Source: Companilactobacillus allii
GTDB lineage: Bacteria; Bacillota; Bacilli; Lactobacillales; Lactobacillaceae
DNA: 64,000 nucleotides
Reading direction: 5' to 3'
NCBI RefSeq assembly: GCF_001971585.1
Contig: NZ_CP019323.1
Location: 62,001-126,000 of the forward strand
Shown here piece by piece: positions 18,942 through 29,157 of the stretch; the stretch's first letter is position 1; every line of letters begins with the position of its first letter. The position numbers and the translations under genes are program-made. The notes under the pieces were generated by a model. That model did not search any database, was not told the origin of the DNA, and saw only the letters and a program-made list of their open reading frames with translations.

Positions 18942-20285
18942 ATGTCAAAAGAGATTACTTCAAAAGAACTAGAAAAATTTCAAACTGCCTTTGAACAAAC
19001 ACCAGGTTCATCCGCAATAAAAAATGCTGTTGCCAATAATGGTATCTTTGCATCAAGTGAAACTATGGCTTCTAAAATAGCCATGGATCCTACTTTTTCA
19101 GTAGAATTAGACACTGGATCTGTTTCTGATCAAAAACAATCAGGTCTATGTTGGGTATTTGCTGCATTAAATACTATGAGACATCCTATTCAAAGCAACT
19201 TCAAAATTAAAGGATTCGAACTTTCAGAAGGATATATGCTATTTTGGGATAAACTTGAAAAGTCAAACTTCTTCTATGAAAATGTTATTAACACTGCTGC
19301 TCTTCCAGTTGGTGATAGAAAAGTCGACTTCCTAATGACAACACCTCAACAAGATGGTGGTCAATGGGATATGATTATGGCACTTGTTCAAAAGTACGGT
19401 GTAGTACCAAAGAGCGTTATGCCTGATACTTACAGTAGAACAAAATCTTCAGAACTTAATACCGTTCTTAATACCAAATTACGCAAGAACGCTATCACAT
19501 TGCGTGCCTTAGTAAATGAAAACAAATCTACTGAAGATATTGAACGTATAAAGGATGAAATGCTCAGTGAGATCTATAAGATCTTGGTATACACAGTTGG
19601 TGAACCACCAACTAAATTCGATTGGGCATATCGTGATGATGATAAAAATTATCACAAGGAAAGTAACATCACACCTCAAGAATTCTTCAAAAAGTATGTT
19701 GGTTGGAATCTAGACGACTATATTTCAACAATCAATGCTCCAACAGAAGACAAGCCATACAACCATGTCTACACAGTTGAAATGCTTGGAAATGTTCTTG
19801 GTGGACGTCAAGTACGTCATTTAAATCTTGAAATAAATGACTTCAAGAGTCTTGCTGTTAAACAACTTCAAGACGGAGAAGCTGTTTGGTTTGGTAGTGA
19901 TGTTGGTCAAAGTTCCGATCGTAAAATCGGTATTATGGATACAGATGTATATAATATTGAAGATCTATTCAACACTGACCTTTCAATGACTAAGGCCCAA
20001 AGACTCGACTATATCCAAAGTATGATGACTCACGCCATGGTACTTACTGGTGTAGACTTGGACGACAATGGTCAACCCACAAAGTGGAAAGTTGAAAATT
20101 CATGGGGTGAAAAGGTTGGAACAAAGGGATATTTCGTAATGAGTGACTCTTGGTTTGATGAATTCGTATATCAACTAGTTATTAATAAGAAATATCTAAA
20201 CGACGATTTAAAGAAAACCTTTGAAACAGAATCAAAAGATCCTAAAGTTCTAGCACCATGGGATCCAATGGGTGCTTTAGCTTAG
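18942..20285 (+). CDS. pepC: Aminopeptidase C (bleomycin hydrolase family C1B)
   Basis: Cytoplasmic cysteine aminopeptidase used by lactic acid bacteria to degrade peptides. The 447-residue protein has the catalytic Cys (C70) in QKQSGLCWVFAALNTM, the His in MMTHAMVLTGV near residue 363 and the Asn in VENSWGEK near residue 384. The family forms hexamers whose C-terminal residue occupies the active site; here the protein ends DPMGALA. GGGAGA precedes the ATG. A mini palindromic repeat serves as terminator. Confidence 0.97.
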   Translation: MSKEITSKELEKFQTAFEQTPGSSAIKNAVANNGIFASSETMASKIAMDPTFSVELDTGSVSDQKQSGLCWVFAALNTMRHPIQSNFKIKGFELSEGYMLFWDKLEKSNFFYENVINTAALPVGDRKVDFLMTTPQQDGGQWDMIMALVQKYGVVPKSVMPDTYSRTKSSELNTVLNTKLRKNAITLRALVNENKSTEDIERIKDEMLSEIYKILVYTVGEPPTKFDWAYRDDDKNYHKESNITPQEFFKKYVGWNLDDYISTINAPTEDKPYNHVYTVEMLGNVLGGRQVRHLNLEINDFKSLAVKQLQDGEAVWFGSDVGQSSDRKIGIMDTDVYNIEDLFNTDLSMTKAQRLDYIQSMMTHAMVLTGVDLDDNGQPTKWKVENSWGEKVGTKGYFVMSDSWFDEFVYQLVINKKYLNDDLKKTFETESKDPKVLAPWDPMGALA

Positions 20286-20307
20286 AGTATAACTGAGTTG
20301 TAGTACA

Positions 20308-20348
20308 GAGAAGTCTGGTATTTACGTAAGTAAATGCTGGACTTTTTT
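20308..20348 (+). terminator. Terminator of pepC built on the ATTTAC-gtaa-GTAAAT core
   Basis: Stem AAGTC(T)GG-TATTTAC-gtaa-GTAAAT-GC-TGGACTT followed by TTTTTTG. It has the same hairpin core as the long palindromic repeats. Confidence 0.75.
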
Positions 20349-20385
20349 GTACTAGATGGAAAAAATATATTTTTATAGCGAAAAC

Positions 20386-20496
20386 GTGCGACAGAACACA
20401 ATTTTCCTCGTATAATCCCCCCAAAAACGATATTTACTTACGTAAATACCATTTTTGGGGGGATTATACGTGAAAACTGAGCGTGTTCTGTCGCAC
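20386..20496. repeat. Palindromic intergenic repeat, copy 2
   Basis: Outer arms GTGCGACAGAACAC (20386-20399) and GTGTTCTGTCGCAC (20483-20496) are perfect. Inner stem GTATAATCCCCCCAAAAA and its complement enclose the core ATTTAC-ttac-GTAAAT. It is the most symmetric copy and lies between pepC and pepX. Confidence 0.88.
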
Positions 20497-20558
20497 TCTC
20501 TTTTTTTAATACCTTGAATACCCTATAATGAGACATATAATACGAAGGAGTTGTTCAT

Positions 20559-22991
20559 ATGAAAAATAATCAATTTGCCATCCGTCCAACTAACTTTGAC
20601 ACACAGATTAAAGAGCTACAAGACATTCATTTTTTAACATCAAATAACGAGATGATAACTGACCCAATCGACTTATTTAAAGATTTTCTACGAATAAGCT
20701 TTCTGGAAGCAAATTCAAAAGCTGTTTTTGAACAAAAATTATCGTCATACATGGCGACTCCAACTCAAAATGCACTAGAATATTTGAACTCTAATAATGA
20801 ATTATCAGTAGAATCTTTCTATAATATTGCTTTACAGTTATTAAAGTTCAATCCAGATGTAGATTTCTCTTTTGAGGATCCACTTGGAGCAATGAAAAAA
20901 ATACAATTAAATATTTCTGATCATGAAGGTGTTGTATTCACACTAAACGAACTAAAATCCGCTTGGTATTATTTACTTGCTACACATAATAAGAATGGCC
21001 AGACTTTTATCGATTCACTTGCCGCCAGAGGATACTTCACTCCTTTTTACGGGGATGTTGGTGAACCATTATTATTTAATGGTAAAACTATGCCAGTATT
21101 TGATCCACATAAGACAATTCGTGAAGTGGTCTATGTTGAGTCACCTCAAGATACTGATAACGATGGAAAACTAGATTTATTAAAAGCTGAAATACTCCGC
21201 CCATATGAATCAAATTCTGGGCTTAAAGTCCCATCTTTATACACAGCTAGTCCTTATAACCAAGGTACAAATGATGAGACCGGCGAAAAAGTTATGCACA
21301 ATGTAAATATTCCCCTTGAACGAAAAGAACCCAATAATCTCAGTTATGATGATATTAAATATGTGGCACCACAAAAGAAACTTCCTAATAAAAGGACTGT
21401 TAACAGTCACGCCGAAGTCGCCGATGAGACCTTTTCTAGAGAACAATCGTATACATTGAACGATTACTTCTTAGCGAGAGGCTTTGCAATAGTTTATGCG
21501 GCCGGTATTGGAACTAAGGATTCTGACGGAATAAGAACTACTGGAGATCCTCAAGAAACAACTTCTACAGTTTCCATCATTGAATGGCTGGCCGGAAATC
21601 GTCGTGCATTTACTAATAAGTCAGACAACATAGAAATAAAAGCTTGGTGGTCTAACAAACATATCGCCATGACCGGTAGATCATATCTAGGAACACTTGC
21701 AACTGCTGCTGCTACATCCGGTGTCAAGGGTTTAAAAACTGTTATTAGTGAAGCGGCTATTTCCAGTTGGTACGACTATTACCGTGATGGTGGTTTAGTT
21801 ATTGCTCCTGGTGGGTTTCCTGGTGAAGATGCAGATGTTCTAGCCGAGGAAACACTTAGTCGACGTCTGCAACCTGGTGATTTTTATAAAATCCAACCAT
21901 TCTGGGACAAAAAGCTTCAGGAAATAACTGATAAACAAGACAGAGCCAGTGGTAACTATAATACATTCTGGGATGCTCGTAACTATCATAAGAATTTCAA
22001 GAATATAAAAGCTGATGTACTAATGGTTCACGGTTTGAATGATTGGAACGTTAAGCCTAGAAATGTCGAGAGATTATGGAATGGTATACGTAATAACGGC
22101 GTTATACAAAAGATAATATTGCATCAAGGACAACACATCTATATAAACGCGTTTCGTTCAATCGATTATACGGATATTATCAATTTGTGGTTAACTCATG
22201 AATTATTAGATATTGATAATCAAGCTGAAAAAATAATTCCTGATGTTATTATTCAAGACAATGTACAGCCCGAGACTTGGAACAAGTATTCTGACTGGAG
22301 TAATAAAGACAATCAAAAGATTAAATACAATTTATCGGATGATAAGCTATCAATTTCCGCACCTACCAATGAAACATTGACCTTTAGTGACCAGTTGAAT
22401 TCAGACTTATTTGACCGTTATAAGAATCATAACGATACCTGGCAACATGACTTAGTCGACATTTCTAATAACAACATGACACATAATCGACTACTATTCA
22501 CTACTAACAATATAGAAGAAACTGTTATTGATGGAATCGTTAAGATCAACTTAAATGTTGCTTCAAGTGAAGATCTAGGTATGTTAAGTTTCCAACTCAT
22601 TGACTATGGATTAAGCAAGCGACTTAAAGTTTCACCAACGCTATTATCAAAGAATGGTCTAGCTGGAACCTTTGATTGGCGTGAAGATGATCTTCGTGAA
22701 TTTGAACTTGGTGAACCAACAGATTATAAAATGATAACCAAAGGTCATGTAAACTTGCAAAATCGTGATAATGCGTATAGAGTAAACGACCTTGAGCCAA
22801 ATACGTTCTATCCACTATCTGTTGAACTTCAACCAACCTTTTATCGTGTTCCAAAGGATCACAAATTAGGATTGATAATTTACTCAACTGATTTTGGAAT
22901 GACTGTTCGTGGCAATAAAGATATTAAATACTCAATTCAAACTGGTGAATCAAATATTGTTGTTCCAATTCATTCGGACACAATAATTTAA
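20559..22991 (+). CDS. pepX: Xaa-Pro dipeptidyl-peptidase
   Basis: Serine peptidase (family S15) releasing X-Pro dipeptides, important for casein-derived peptides. The 810-residue protein has the nucleophile in GRSYLGT (S375), the acid in [10 protein letters not shown] (D495) and the His in QGQHIYI (H526). The 120- and 31-residue spacing agrees with characterised PepX enzymes. An N-terminal helical domain and C-terminal jelly-roll are present. AAGGAG precedes the ATG; a TATAAT at 20524-20529 is a likely -10, with a poor -35. Confidence 0.97.
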   Translation: MKNNQFAIRPTNFDTQIKELQDIHFLTSNNEMITDPIDLFKDFLRISFLEANSKAVFEQKLSSYMATPTQNALEYLNSNNELSVESFYNIALQLLKFNPDVDFSFEDPLGAMKKIQLNISDHEGVVFTLNELKSAWYYLLATHNKNGQTFIDSLAARGYFTPFYGDVGEPLLFNGKTMPVFDPHKTIREVVYVESPQDTDNDGKLDLLKAEILRPYESNSGLKVPSLYTASPYNQGTNDETGEKVMHNVNIPLERKEPNNLSYDDIKYVAPQKKLPNKRTVNSHAEVADETFSREQSYTLNDYFLARGFAIVYAAGIGTKDSDGIRTTGDPQETTSTVSIIEWLAGNRRAFTNKSDNIEIKAWWSNKHIAMTGRSYLGTLATAAATSGVKGLKTVISEAAISSWYDYYRDGGLVIAPGGFPGEDADVLAEETLSRRLQPGDFYKIQPFWDKKLQEITDKQDRASGNYNTFWDARNYHKNFKNIKADVLMVHGLNDWNVKPRNVERLWNGIRNNGVIQKIILHQGQHIYINAFRSIDYTDIINLWLTHELLDIDNQAEKIIPDVIIQDNVQPETWNKYSDWSNKDNQKIKYNLSDDKLSISAPTNETLTFSDQLNSDLFDRYKNHNDTWQHDLVDISNNNMTHNRLLFTTNNIEETVIDGIVKINLNVASSEDLGMLSFQLIDYGLSKRLKVSPTLLSKNGLAGTFDWREDDLREFELGEPTDYKMITKGHVNLQNRDNAYRVNDLEPNTFYPLSVELQPTFYRVPKDHKLGLIIYSTDFGMTVRGNKDIKYSIQTGESNIVVPIHSDTII

Positions 22992-23113
22992 ACCAAAAAT
23001 CGATTTTAACACTTAGAATAAGCTTCTCTAACTAGACCAAAATTAAAGGGTTCCATGCGGTCATCTCTAATGTTATAATCGCGTTTGAACTGTTTAATTT
23101 GGAGATTATTTAT

Positions 23114-25198
23114 ATGGAAAAAAATCAATTGAATTCACTAAAAAATAACCCCCACTCAAAAATGAGCGTAGCAGGATTCTTAATTGCCTTAGGAATCGTT
23201 TACGGAGATATTGGTACTTCACCTCTTTACGTTATGCATTCATTAATGGTTGGGAATGGTGGTCTAGATAAAATGTCCACCAACTTTATTTTGGGTAGTG
23301 TATCTTTAATATTTTGGACACTTACGATAGTTACGACTGTCAAATACGTGTTAATCGCATTGCGAGCTGATAACCGTGGTGAGGGTGGTATTTTTGCCCT
23401 TTACACTTTAGTCAGAAAGCGTGCCAAATGGCTAATTATTCCAGCCATGATTGGTGGAGCAACATTTTTAGCTGATGGTATGATGACGCCTGCTGTTACA
23501 GTTACTGCCGCTATTGAAGGACTTAAAGGTATTAAATTCAATGGCAATGTTTTAATAAGTAACCAGACACACGTTATTATTATAACGATGGTGATTCTTT
23601 CTACCTTATTCTTTATTCAAAGATTCGGGACACAATTAATTGGTCGTGCATTTGGACCAATTATGCTAGTTTGGTTTTCATTCCTTGGCCTAATGGGTAT
23701 TTATAATATTACCTTTGATTGGACAATTATTAGAGCTTTGAATCCATACTATGCTATTGCATTACTGCAAAGCCCCGTTAATATCCGTGGTATCTTTATT
23801 TTGGGTAGTATTTTCCTAGCAACTACTGGTGCTGAGGCATTATATTCTGATATGGGACACGTTGGACGTCCAAACATCTATACTAGTTGGCCATTCGTTA
23901 AAATATGTCTCTTGCTTAGTTACTTAGGACAAGCAGTTTGGATTTTACGTTTAAAAGATGATCCAAAACTATTGGCAATGGGCTCAACAATGAATCCTTT
24001 CTACCAATCAATGCCTGACAATTTGCGATTATTCGGTATTTTGCTTTCAGCAATGGCCGCAATTATTGCCTCACAGGCTTTGATTTCTGGTTCATATACC
24101 TTAGTTTCTGAAGCAACAAAATTAAGAATTCTTCCTCGTTTAAAGACCTATTACCCAACTAACTTTAAGGGACAGTTGTATATTCCAACTGTCAATTCAA
24201 TAATCTGGGTAGTTTGTCTGTTCATAGTTATGTTCTTCAAAACATCTGAGAATATGTCAAACGCGTACGGTCTAGAAATAACTATTACAATGTTAATGAC
24301 GACAATTCTCTTGCACCAATGGTTGTTAATGAAACGAGCCAATCGCTTCTTCTCAACGATAGTCATTAGTTTCTTCTTCATTATTGAAATAATATTCTTC
24401 ATCACAAATAGTAGTAAGTTCATTCATGGTGCTTATATCACAATGGGTATTGCTGCTATTTTGATAAGTGTTATGTTCATTTGGAGATACGGCGATAGGT
24501 TGATGGATGACAATACATTCAGAAGTCATTTTGCCTCACTATTGGCTTTTAAGCATCAATTAAACGACCTTAGAAAAGACCCTAGTTATCCACTTTATAC
24601 AACAAATTTAGTTTATTTAACAAAGGTTCATGATGGCTATAGGATCAAAAAGAATATTCTTTATTCAATCTTAGATAAAAGGCCAAAACGCGCTGAAGTG
24701 TATTGGTTTGTAACTGTAAATGTTACCGATGAACCTTATACTGCAGCTTACAGTGTTGAGACTTTTGATACTGATTATATGGTCAGTGTTCAATTGTATC
24801 TTGGTTTCCGTGTTGATCAAAAGGTTAATGTCTACTTAAGACAAGTTGTTAATGACATGATGGCAAACGGTGAGATCAAACCACAGCCACAGAAATATAC
24901 AACGATTCCTGATCGTCAAGTTGGTGACTTTTCATTTGTTCTTATTAAAGAAGCACTATCTCCTGACACTAAAATCAGTGGACTTAAAAAGGCCATTATC
25001 CGCGCACGTTTAGCACTTCAAAAATTCATCTCACCTGCTAGCTGGTTTGGATTATCATATAGTGATGTTATTGAAGAACGTGTTCCTCTTGTTCTAGGAA
25101 AGATCTCAATGAATAGACTTCGCCTAGTACGTAAGGATCGTTCAGCATTACAAGATATCCCTATTGACCAACCGATTGATGACGATGACGATGAGTAA
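23114..25198 (+). CDS. kup: Kup-family potassium uptake protein
   Basis: A 694-residue K+ importer with about 12 membrane helices, starting MEKNQLNSLKNNPH. The signature GIVYGDIGTSPLYVMHS is near residue 31 and GGIFALYTLV follows. The cytoplasmic C-terminal half is large and ends in an acidic run (DDDDDE). I use the ATG at 23114 because GGAG sits 9 nt before it; the frame also has a TTG 15 nt upstream. A -10-like TATAAT lies at 23074-23079. No cyclic-di-AMP riboswitch is evident in the 120-nt leader region. Confidence 0.95.
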   Translation: MEKNQLNSLKNNPHSKMSVAGFLIALGIVYGDIGTSPLYVMHSLMVGNGGLDKMSTNFILGSVSLIFWTLTIVTTVKYVLIALRADNRGEGGIFALYTLVRKRAKWLIIPAMIGGATFLADGMMTPAVTVTAAIEGLKGIKFNGNVLISNQTHVIIITMVILSTLFFIQRFGTQLIGRAFGPIMLVWFSFLGLMGIYNITFDWTIIRALNPYYAIALLQSPVNIRGIFILGSIFLATTGAEALYSDMGHVGRPNIYTSWPFVKICLLLSYLGQAVWILRLKDDPKLLAMGSTMNPFYQSMPDNLRLFGILLSAMAAIIASQALISGSYTLVSEATKLRILPRLKTYYPTNFKGQLYIPTVNSIIWVVCLFIVMFFKTSENMSNAYGLEITITMLMTTILLHQWLLMKRANRFFSTIVISFFFIIEIIFFITNSSKFIHGAYITMGIAAILISVMFIWRYGDRLMDDNTFRSHFASLLAFKHQLNDLRKDPSYPLYTTNLVYLTKVHDGYRIKKNILYSILDKRPKRAEVYWFVTVNVTDEPYTAAYSVETFDTDYMVSVQLYLGFRVDQKVNVYLRQVVNDMMANGEIKPQPQKYTTIPDRQVGDFSFVLIKEALSPDTKISGLKKAIIRARLALQKFISPASWFGLSYSDVIEERVPLVLGKISMNRLRLVRKDRSALQDIPIDQPIDDDDDE

Positions 25199-25205
25199 AC
25201 AAATC

Positions 25206-25358
25206 AGAGTATGGAAAAACACGTTCAGTTTTCGAGTCTAATAAAAAAGAAGCTGGTATTTACGAAAGTAAATATCGGCTTCTTTTTTATTAGACGGAGG
25301 AAATTGTGTTTTGGAACACGTTTTCACTACAAATTTGAGTAAAAACAAAGTTTGTCAC
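25206..25358. repeat. Palindromic intergenic repeat, copy 3 (also a bidirectional terminator)
   Basis: The inner stem at 25236-25294 (TCTAATAAAAAAGAAGC with its complement, core ATTTAC-gaaa-GTAAAT) acts as a terminator for kup and, on the other strand, gpmA. Outer sequence ACACGTTTTCACTACAAATT at 25317-25336 matches, in reverse complement, the extended arm at 29379-29404, so the arms of this family extend beyond the GTG...CAC segment. Confidence 0.8.
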
Positions 25359-25360
25359 AA

Positions 25361-26035
25361 TCACTTTTGTTGTCTATTTGTTTTTAGAATGTTCAATTTA
25401 GTATCCATTTCATAGATCAACGGAACACCATTTTCAACCTCGACCCCATCAATATCCTTATCACTGATATTCTCAAGATATTTAATTAAGGCTCTAATAG
25501 TACTCCCATGTGCAACGATTAATTGGTTTTCACCAGCTAACAATTTTGGTGCAACGACATCAATATAATATGGAACGATACGATTATATGCTTGAAATAA
25601 ACTTTCTGACAAAGGCATTACCCTTCTATCTAGATACTTATAAGGCCCAATTGATGGATCTGGCTTATCCAATTGTGGTGGAATTGTGTAATAACTTCTA
25701 CGCCACAATCTAACTTGCTTTGCTCCATATTTATTACGTGTCATTTCCTTATTCTGGCCACGAAGTGCTCCATAATGTCTCTCATTTAAGCGCCAAGATT
25801 TAATTATTGGCACATAATTAATATCCAAATCATCCTGAATAATATACGCTGTCATAATTGCGCGTTTCAAAACGGAAGTATGAACACATTTGATATCCAA
25901 TCCATGTAGCTGTTTAGCTGCATCATGAGCTTGTTTGATTCCCTCTTTAGTAAGATCAACATCACTCCAGCCGGTGTAGTGATTCAATGCATTAGCGGTA
26001 CTTTGTCCATGTCTGACCATGATAAGCTTTACCAT
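25361..26035 (-). CDS. gpmA: 2,3-bisphosphoglycerate-dependent phosphoglycerate mutase
   Basis: Interconverts 3- and 2-phosphoglycerate in glycolysis. The 224-residue protein has MVRHGQSTAN (phosphohistidine H8), SVLKRAIMTA, the acid-base Glu in LNERHYGALRGQNK, and VAHGSTIRAL (second His). Substrate loop and length fit the GpmA group, somewhat short at the C-terminus. In this organism it may be a paralogue. A terminator and a CDF gene lie upstream. Confidence 0.92.
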   Translation of the reverse strand: MVKLIMVRHGQSTANALNHYTGWSDVDLTKEGIKQAHDAAKQLHGLDIKCVHTSVLKRAIMTAYIIQDDLDINYVPIIKSWRLNERHYGALRGQNKEMTRNKYGAKQVRLWRRSYYTIPPQLDKPDPSIGPYKYLDRRVMPLSESLFQAYNRIVPYYIDVVAPKLLAGENQLIVAHGSTIRALIKYLENISDKDIDGVEVENGVPLIYEMDTKLNILKTNRQQK

Positions 26036-26094
26036 TTATGACATTACCAACTTTCTTGAAATATACCTACTTATACTATCACAATCATCATTTG

Positions 26095-26141
26095 AAATAA
26101 AAAAAGTGATTGAAAATTATAATCATATTTTCAATCACCAA
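26095..26141 (-). terminator. Terminator after the CDF transporter gene
   Basis: Minus-strand stem GGTGATTGAAAAT / ATTTTCAATCAC(T) with a short loop, followed by TTTTTTTATT. Confidence 0.88.
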
Positions 26142-26144
26142 TTC

Positions 26145-27032
26145 CTAATCAATTAAGGGATCCTTCAACCCACGTGTACATTCTGCTTGCAACGTAACAT
26201 GTGAGACACCGAATTCTTTTTTTAATAGTGAATCAACCTGATCGTATATCACTTCAAGCTGATCCATATTGCATTTTTTACGTACGTTTAAATGTGCATC
26301 CAAGATTATGAAATTTTCATCAATCATCCAAACATGGACGTGATGAATGCCAACGACATCTGGTACAGTTAAAACGCATCGCTTGACAGCCTCTAAATCG
26401 ATATTAGGACTAGCTTCCATCAAGATGTTGATAGTTTCCTTAACGACATCAAAAGCTTCTTTAAGAAGCCATATGGCGATAATTATCGTAATTAACGGAT
26501 CAACCCAAGTCCAATTGAATAGAATAATAAATATTGAGGCAACAAAAACACCTATTGATGATAATGTATCTGACAACATGTGCAAAAATGTGGCTTTAAT
26601 ATTTAGGTTATCCTTCGAACCAGACCAAAGTGCCAGCATGGATATCACATTAGCCAACAAACCAACAATGGACACTCCCATCATTAATAATCCATCGATG
26701 TGTTGCGGCTTTTGAAATCTTCTAATTGACTCAATAATCATTATAATAGTAATAATTATCAGAATGCTAGAATTTACAAACGCAGCTAATATTTCAGCAC
26801 GCTTATAACCAAATGTTTTAGCAGAATTATTATGTCTTTGGCCAATAACGTTGGCAACATATGAAATAACAATGGAAATAGAATCTTCCAGGTTATGAAC
26901 GGCATCAGATAATAGTCCTAAACTTCCAGAAATAATTCCACCAAAAAATTCAGCAATTGTGATAATCAAATTTAAAATGGTTACGGCAAGAAATTTTCTG
27001 CCAGTGATTTTTGTATGATCCAAAAATATCAC
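26145..27032 (-). CDS. Cation diffusion facilitator (CzcD-like metal exporter)
   Basis: A 295-residue CDF protein that probably exports Zn2+ or a related divalent metal by proton antiport. Six membrane helices are predicted. Metal-site motifs are LLSDAVHNLEDS in helix 2 and FLHMLSDTLSS in helix 5. The cytoplasmic C-terminal domain (HHVHVWMIDENFIILDAHLNV) follows. The His in the second motif and the DxxxD-like arrangement favour zinc over manganese, but this is inference. It is probably transcribed alone. Confidence 0.9.
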   Translation of the reverse strand: MIFLDHTKITGRKFLAVTILNLIITIAEFFGGIISGSLGLLSDAVHNLEDSISIVISYVANVIGQRHNNSAKTFGYKRAEILAAFVNSSILIIITIIMIIESIRRFQKPQHIDGLLMMGVSIVGLLANVISMLALWSGSKDNLNIKATFLHMLSDTLSSIGVFVASIFIILFNWTWVDPLITIIIAIWLLKEAFDVVKETINILMEASPNIDLEAVKRCVLTVPDVVGIHHVHVWMIDENFIILDAHLNVRKKCNMDQLEVIYDQVDSLLKKEFGVSHVTLQAECTRGLKDPLID

Positions 27033-27062
27033 TCCCTTTAAGTAAATAATAACATTTACTCA

Positions 27063-27096
27063 AAAAAAAGAAGACTAGTTTAAACTAGTCTTCACA
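27063..27096 (-). terminator. Terminator after the small 70-residue protein gene
   Basis: Minus-strand perfect stem GAAGACTAGTTT / AAACTAGTCTTC followed by TTTTTTTTG. Confidence 0.88.
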
Positions 27097-27113
27097 CACA
27101 AATACAAATTTTG

Positions 27114-27326
27114 TTATCTAGTTGTAACCGGCTTTGCTGCAACTTTGATAGGATGAGCAACATCAATGATATCAGAGAATCTGTTTGTAACATAATCTCT
27201 CATACCGTCACGTGCTTCTTTTTTAGAAACGTTGTGACAAATGCGCTTCTTAGCAATTCTTTGGCCTGTCTTATCTAGAAAATTACAAGTAACCTCGTAA
27301 TCGCCATTACCAAAAAACAACATCAT
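27114..27326 (-). CDS. Small conserved-looking protein of unknown function
   Basis: A 70-residue protein (MMLFFGNGDYEVTCNFLDKTG...). I do not recognise a family. It has a mixed beta pattern followed by a basic helix (KKEARDGMRDYVTNRF), no signal peptide and no membrane helix. A GGGGG-type ribosome site and a strong terminator on the 3' side support that it is a real gene. It is flanked by the CDF gene and by the divergent DUF5067-like gene; no functional link is visible. Confidence 0.7.
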   Translation of the reverse strand: MMLFFGNGDYEVTCNFLDKTGQRIAKKRICHNVSKKEARDGMRDYVTNRFSDIIDVAHPIKVAAKPVTTR

Positions 27327-27526
27327 TGTGACCCCCTTTTATATTAAGATAAAAATACCCCTGATGTTTCGACCAGATATTTATACCACTTTTCAAAAGA
27401 CGTTACAACACCTTGAGATGAAATTTCTGAAAAAAGAACTTTTAAATGACAATTTTTAATTTACATGAAAAAAATATGCTATTATTGCTCTATATAGTTT
27501 CATGCAGATTGTTATAGGAGAAAAAC

Positions 27527-28324
27527 ATGAACACACGTAGTGGTAAAAACAACAACAAAAATAATCAAAGATATCCACAAAAAAACATTGAAAATAGTCG
27601 TCTTTCACGTGATAAAAGACGTAGAAAACAATTACCCTTTTATAAAAAAAATGGCTTTATAATCACTACAATTATTGTAGTGATTATTGTAGTTGTCGCT
27701 GCCTTCATTATTTGGAATGTTAATGAAAAAAGTGACAATAAAACTGTTGAAAATAATATTCAAAAGGTTTCTCCAACAAAAAAGACTACTGAGAAAAAGC
27801 CAAAAGCAGTTGAAAAGAAAAGTAAAAAACAGGCTGACCAAAAAGTTAAAGATGAAACAAAAAATAGTGATGAATCAAAATCATCTGATAACGAACAATC
27901 TACTGATACGTCCAATGATATAAAGAATCCTGGTTCGTATGATAATTTAGTTTACAAAACTGATTGGTATACTTTTAAGTTTTCAAATGATGTTAAATTG
28001 GTTAAAGATGCTAATGGGGATGCTGCTTTATTAGTTAAATATACTTATACAAATAACACTCAAAGTGCTGAAAATCCTCAAAAAGTTCAAGCTAACGATA
28101 TTACTCTTAAACAAGACGATAAAGCCTTATCACCTACATCACCGACTGGTGACTATGCTGACTTAGTGAATGCTACCAACTCTCAATCAGTAAAAACTGG
28201 GGATAGTTTTGATGGTGCACTATTAGTCAAAGTTGACAACACTGACTCAAATGTCAATATGTACTTCAAAAATGTTCAAACAAACGCTGACTTAGACACA
28301 ATGCAACCATTCAAACTTAAGTAA
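27527..28324 (+). CDS. Membrane-anchored DUF5067-like protein
   Basis: A 265-residue protein with a basic cytoplasmic N-terminus, one membrane helix (FIITTIIVVIIVVVAAFIIW, about residues 45-64), a Lys/Ser/Asp-rich linker of about 70 residues, and an extracellular beta domain (ALLVKYTYTNNTQSAENP...) that resembles DUF5067/DUF4352 immunoglobulin-like domains. Function is unknown. AGGAG precedes the ATG. In the 200-nt upstream gap TTTACA and TATTGC spaced by 17 nt could form a weak promoter. Confidence 0.8.
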   Translation: MNTRSGKNNNKNNQRYPQKNIENSRLSRDKRRRKQLPFYKKNGFIITTIIVVIIVVVAAFIIWNVNEKSDNKTVENNIQKVSPTKKTTEKKPKAVEKKSKKQADQKVKDETKNSDESKSSDNEQSTDTSNDIKNPGSYDNLVYKTDWYTFKFSNDVKLVKDANGDAALLVKYTYTNNTQSAENPQKVQANDITLKQDDKALSPTSPTGDYADLVNATNSQSVKTGDSFDGALLVKVDNTDSNVNMYFKNVQTNADLDTMQPFKLK

Positions 28325-28328
28325 AATC

Positions 28329-29069
28329 TTATACTTCTGTATTTATCTTCAATCCCTTAGTCTGATATCCCGAAATAAACAACGCAATAACTAGTAAGAA
28401 CAAACAAGCAACTAAAGCAGCTATTGAAAATTGCATCTTGCTAGCTTCCCTAAGCGTACTTGGGGATAACAATGGGAAAAGATCCTTAAGCATGTGCAAA
28501 ACAATAACCAAGCTCAAATTATTCGTTTTCACATATATTGTACCCAACAATAGTCCAAATGATATGGCAAAAATAACTTGTATACTAACATATCCAAACG
28601 ATACGCTTTTCAAGTTTATTAAATGCATCAAGCCAAATAAGACACTTGATCCTAGTACTGCTTGAAATGCTCTACCTCTGAATAGACGCAAGAATAGCGG
28701 TATCATCAAGCCACGAAAGCAGAATTCTTCTGCTAAACCAACCAAAATCGTCATTATAAGTATTTCTATTTTGAATGACATATCATTTACAAAGAACATC
28801 GCTGAACTCAAATATGCTACAAAAATGATTGTCGGTAAGGCAGTCATTATTTGTTGTTCTATTTTATCAAAATTTATCCAATGAATTTGTTGATGAAGCC
28901 AATATTTATTCAACATAAAACTTGCTACGAAAACAATTAAGTCAGCTATTCCCTGTCTTATGTTAGTGTTCAATCCATTTGGAATTACCATTGAGGAAAT
29001 GAATAACATGATCGGAAAAATAATCCATGCAATAAATATATTTAACAGATTTGATTTCAATATTTTCAT
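28329..29069 (-). CDS. CPBP-family intramembrane metalloprotease (Abi-like)
   Basis: A 246-residue, highly hydrophobic protein with about 7-8 membrane helices. It shows motif 1 EEFCFRG (residues ~114-120), motif 2 FGLMHL with His, and a later ISFGLLLGTIY segment, all typical of CAAX/bacteriocin-processing proteases. In lactobacilli such proteins often give self-immunity to bacteriocins, but no bacteriocin gene is near. It converges with the DUF5067-like gene with only 4 nt between stops and no clear terminator. Confidence 0.88.
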   Translation of the reverse strand: MKILKSNLLNIFIAWIIFPIMLFISSMVIPNGLNTNIRQGIADLIVFVASFMLNKYWLHQQIHWINFDKIEQQIMTALPTIIFVAYLSSAMFFVNDMSFKIEILIMTILVGLAEEFCFRGLMIPLFLRLFRGRAFQAVLGSSVLFGLMHLINLKSVSFGYVSIQVIFAISFGLLLGTIYVKTNNLSLVIVLHMLKDLFPLLSPSTLREASKMQFSIAALVACLFLLVIALFISGYQTKGLKINTEV

Positions 29070-29125
29070 TTAATATCCTCTTTTTTTGCCTAATTCTAAC
29101 ATTTACAATTATTTTTTAAAATAAA

Positions 29126-29156
29126 TTGACATGGAACGCGTTCCATGTAGTATCCT
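29126..29156 (+). promoter_or_regulatory. Promoter with a perfect palindromic operator
   Basis: TTGACA (29126-29131) and TAGTAT (29148-29153) have 16-nt spacing. Between them TGGAACGCGTTCCA (29132-29145) is a perfect palindrome, a likely TetR-family-type operator. No regulator gene is adjacent and no convincing ORF follows. Confidence 0.65.
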
Positions 29157-29157
29157 A

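Noticed and set aside
22992-23113. A cyclic-di-AMP (ydaO) riboswitch before kup
   Set aside because: The gap is about 120 nt and shows none of the conserved segments that I would expect; a simple promoter explains it.
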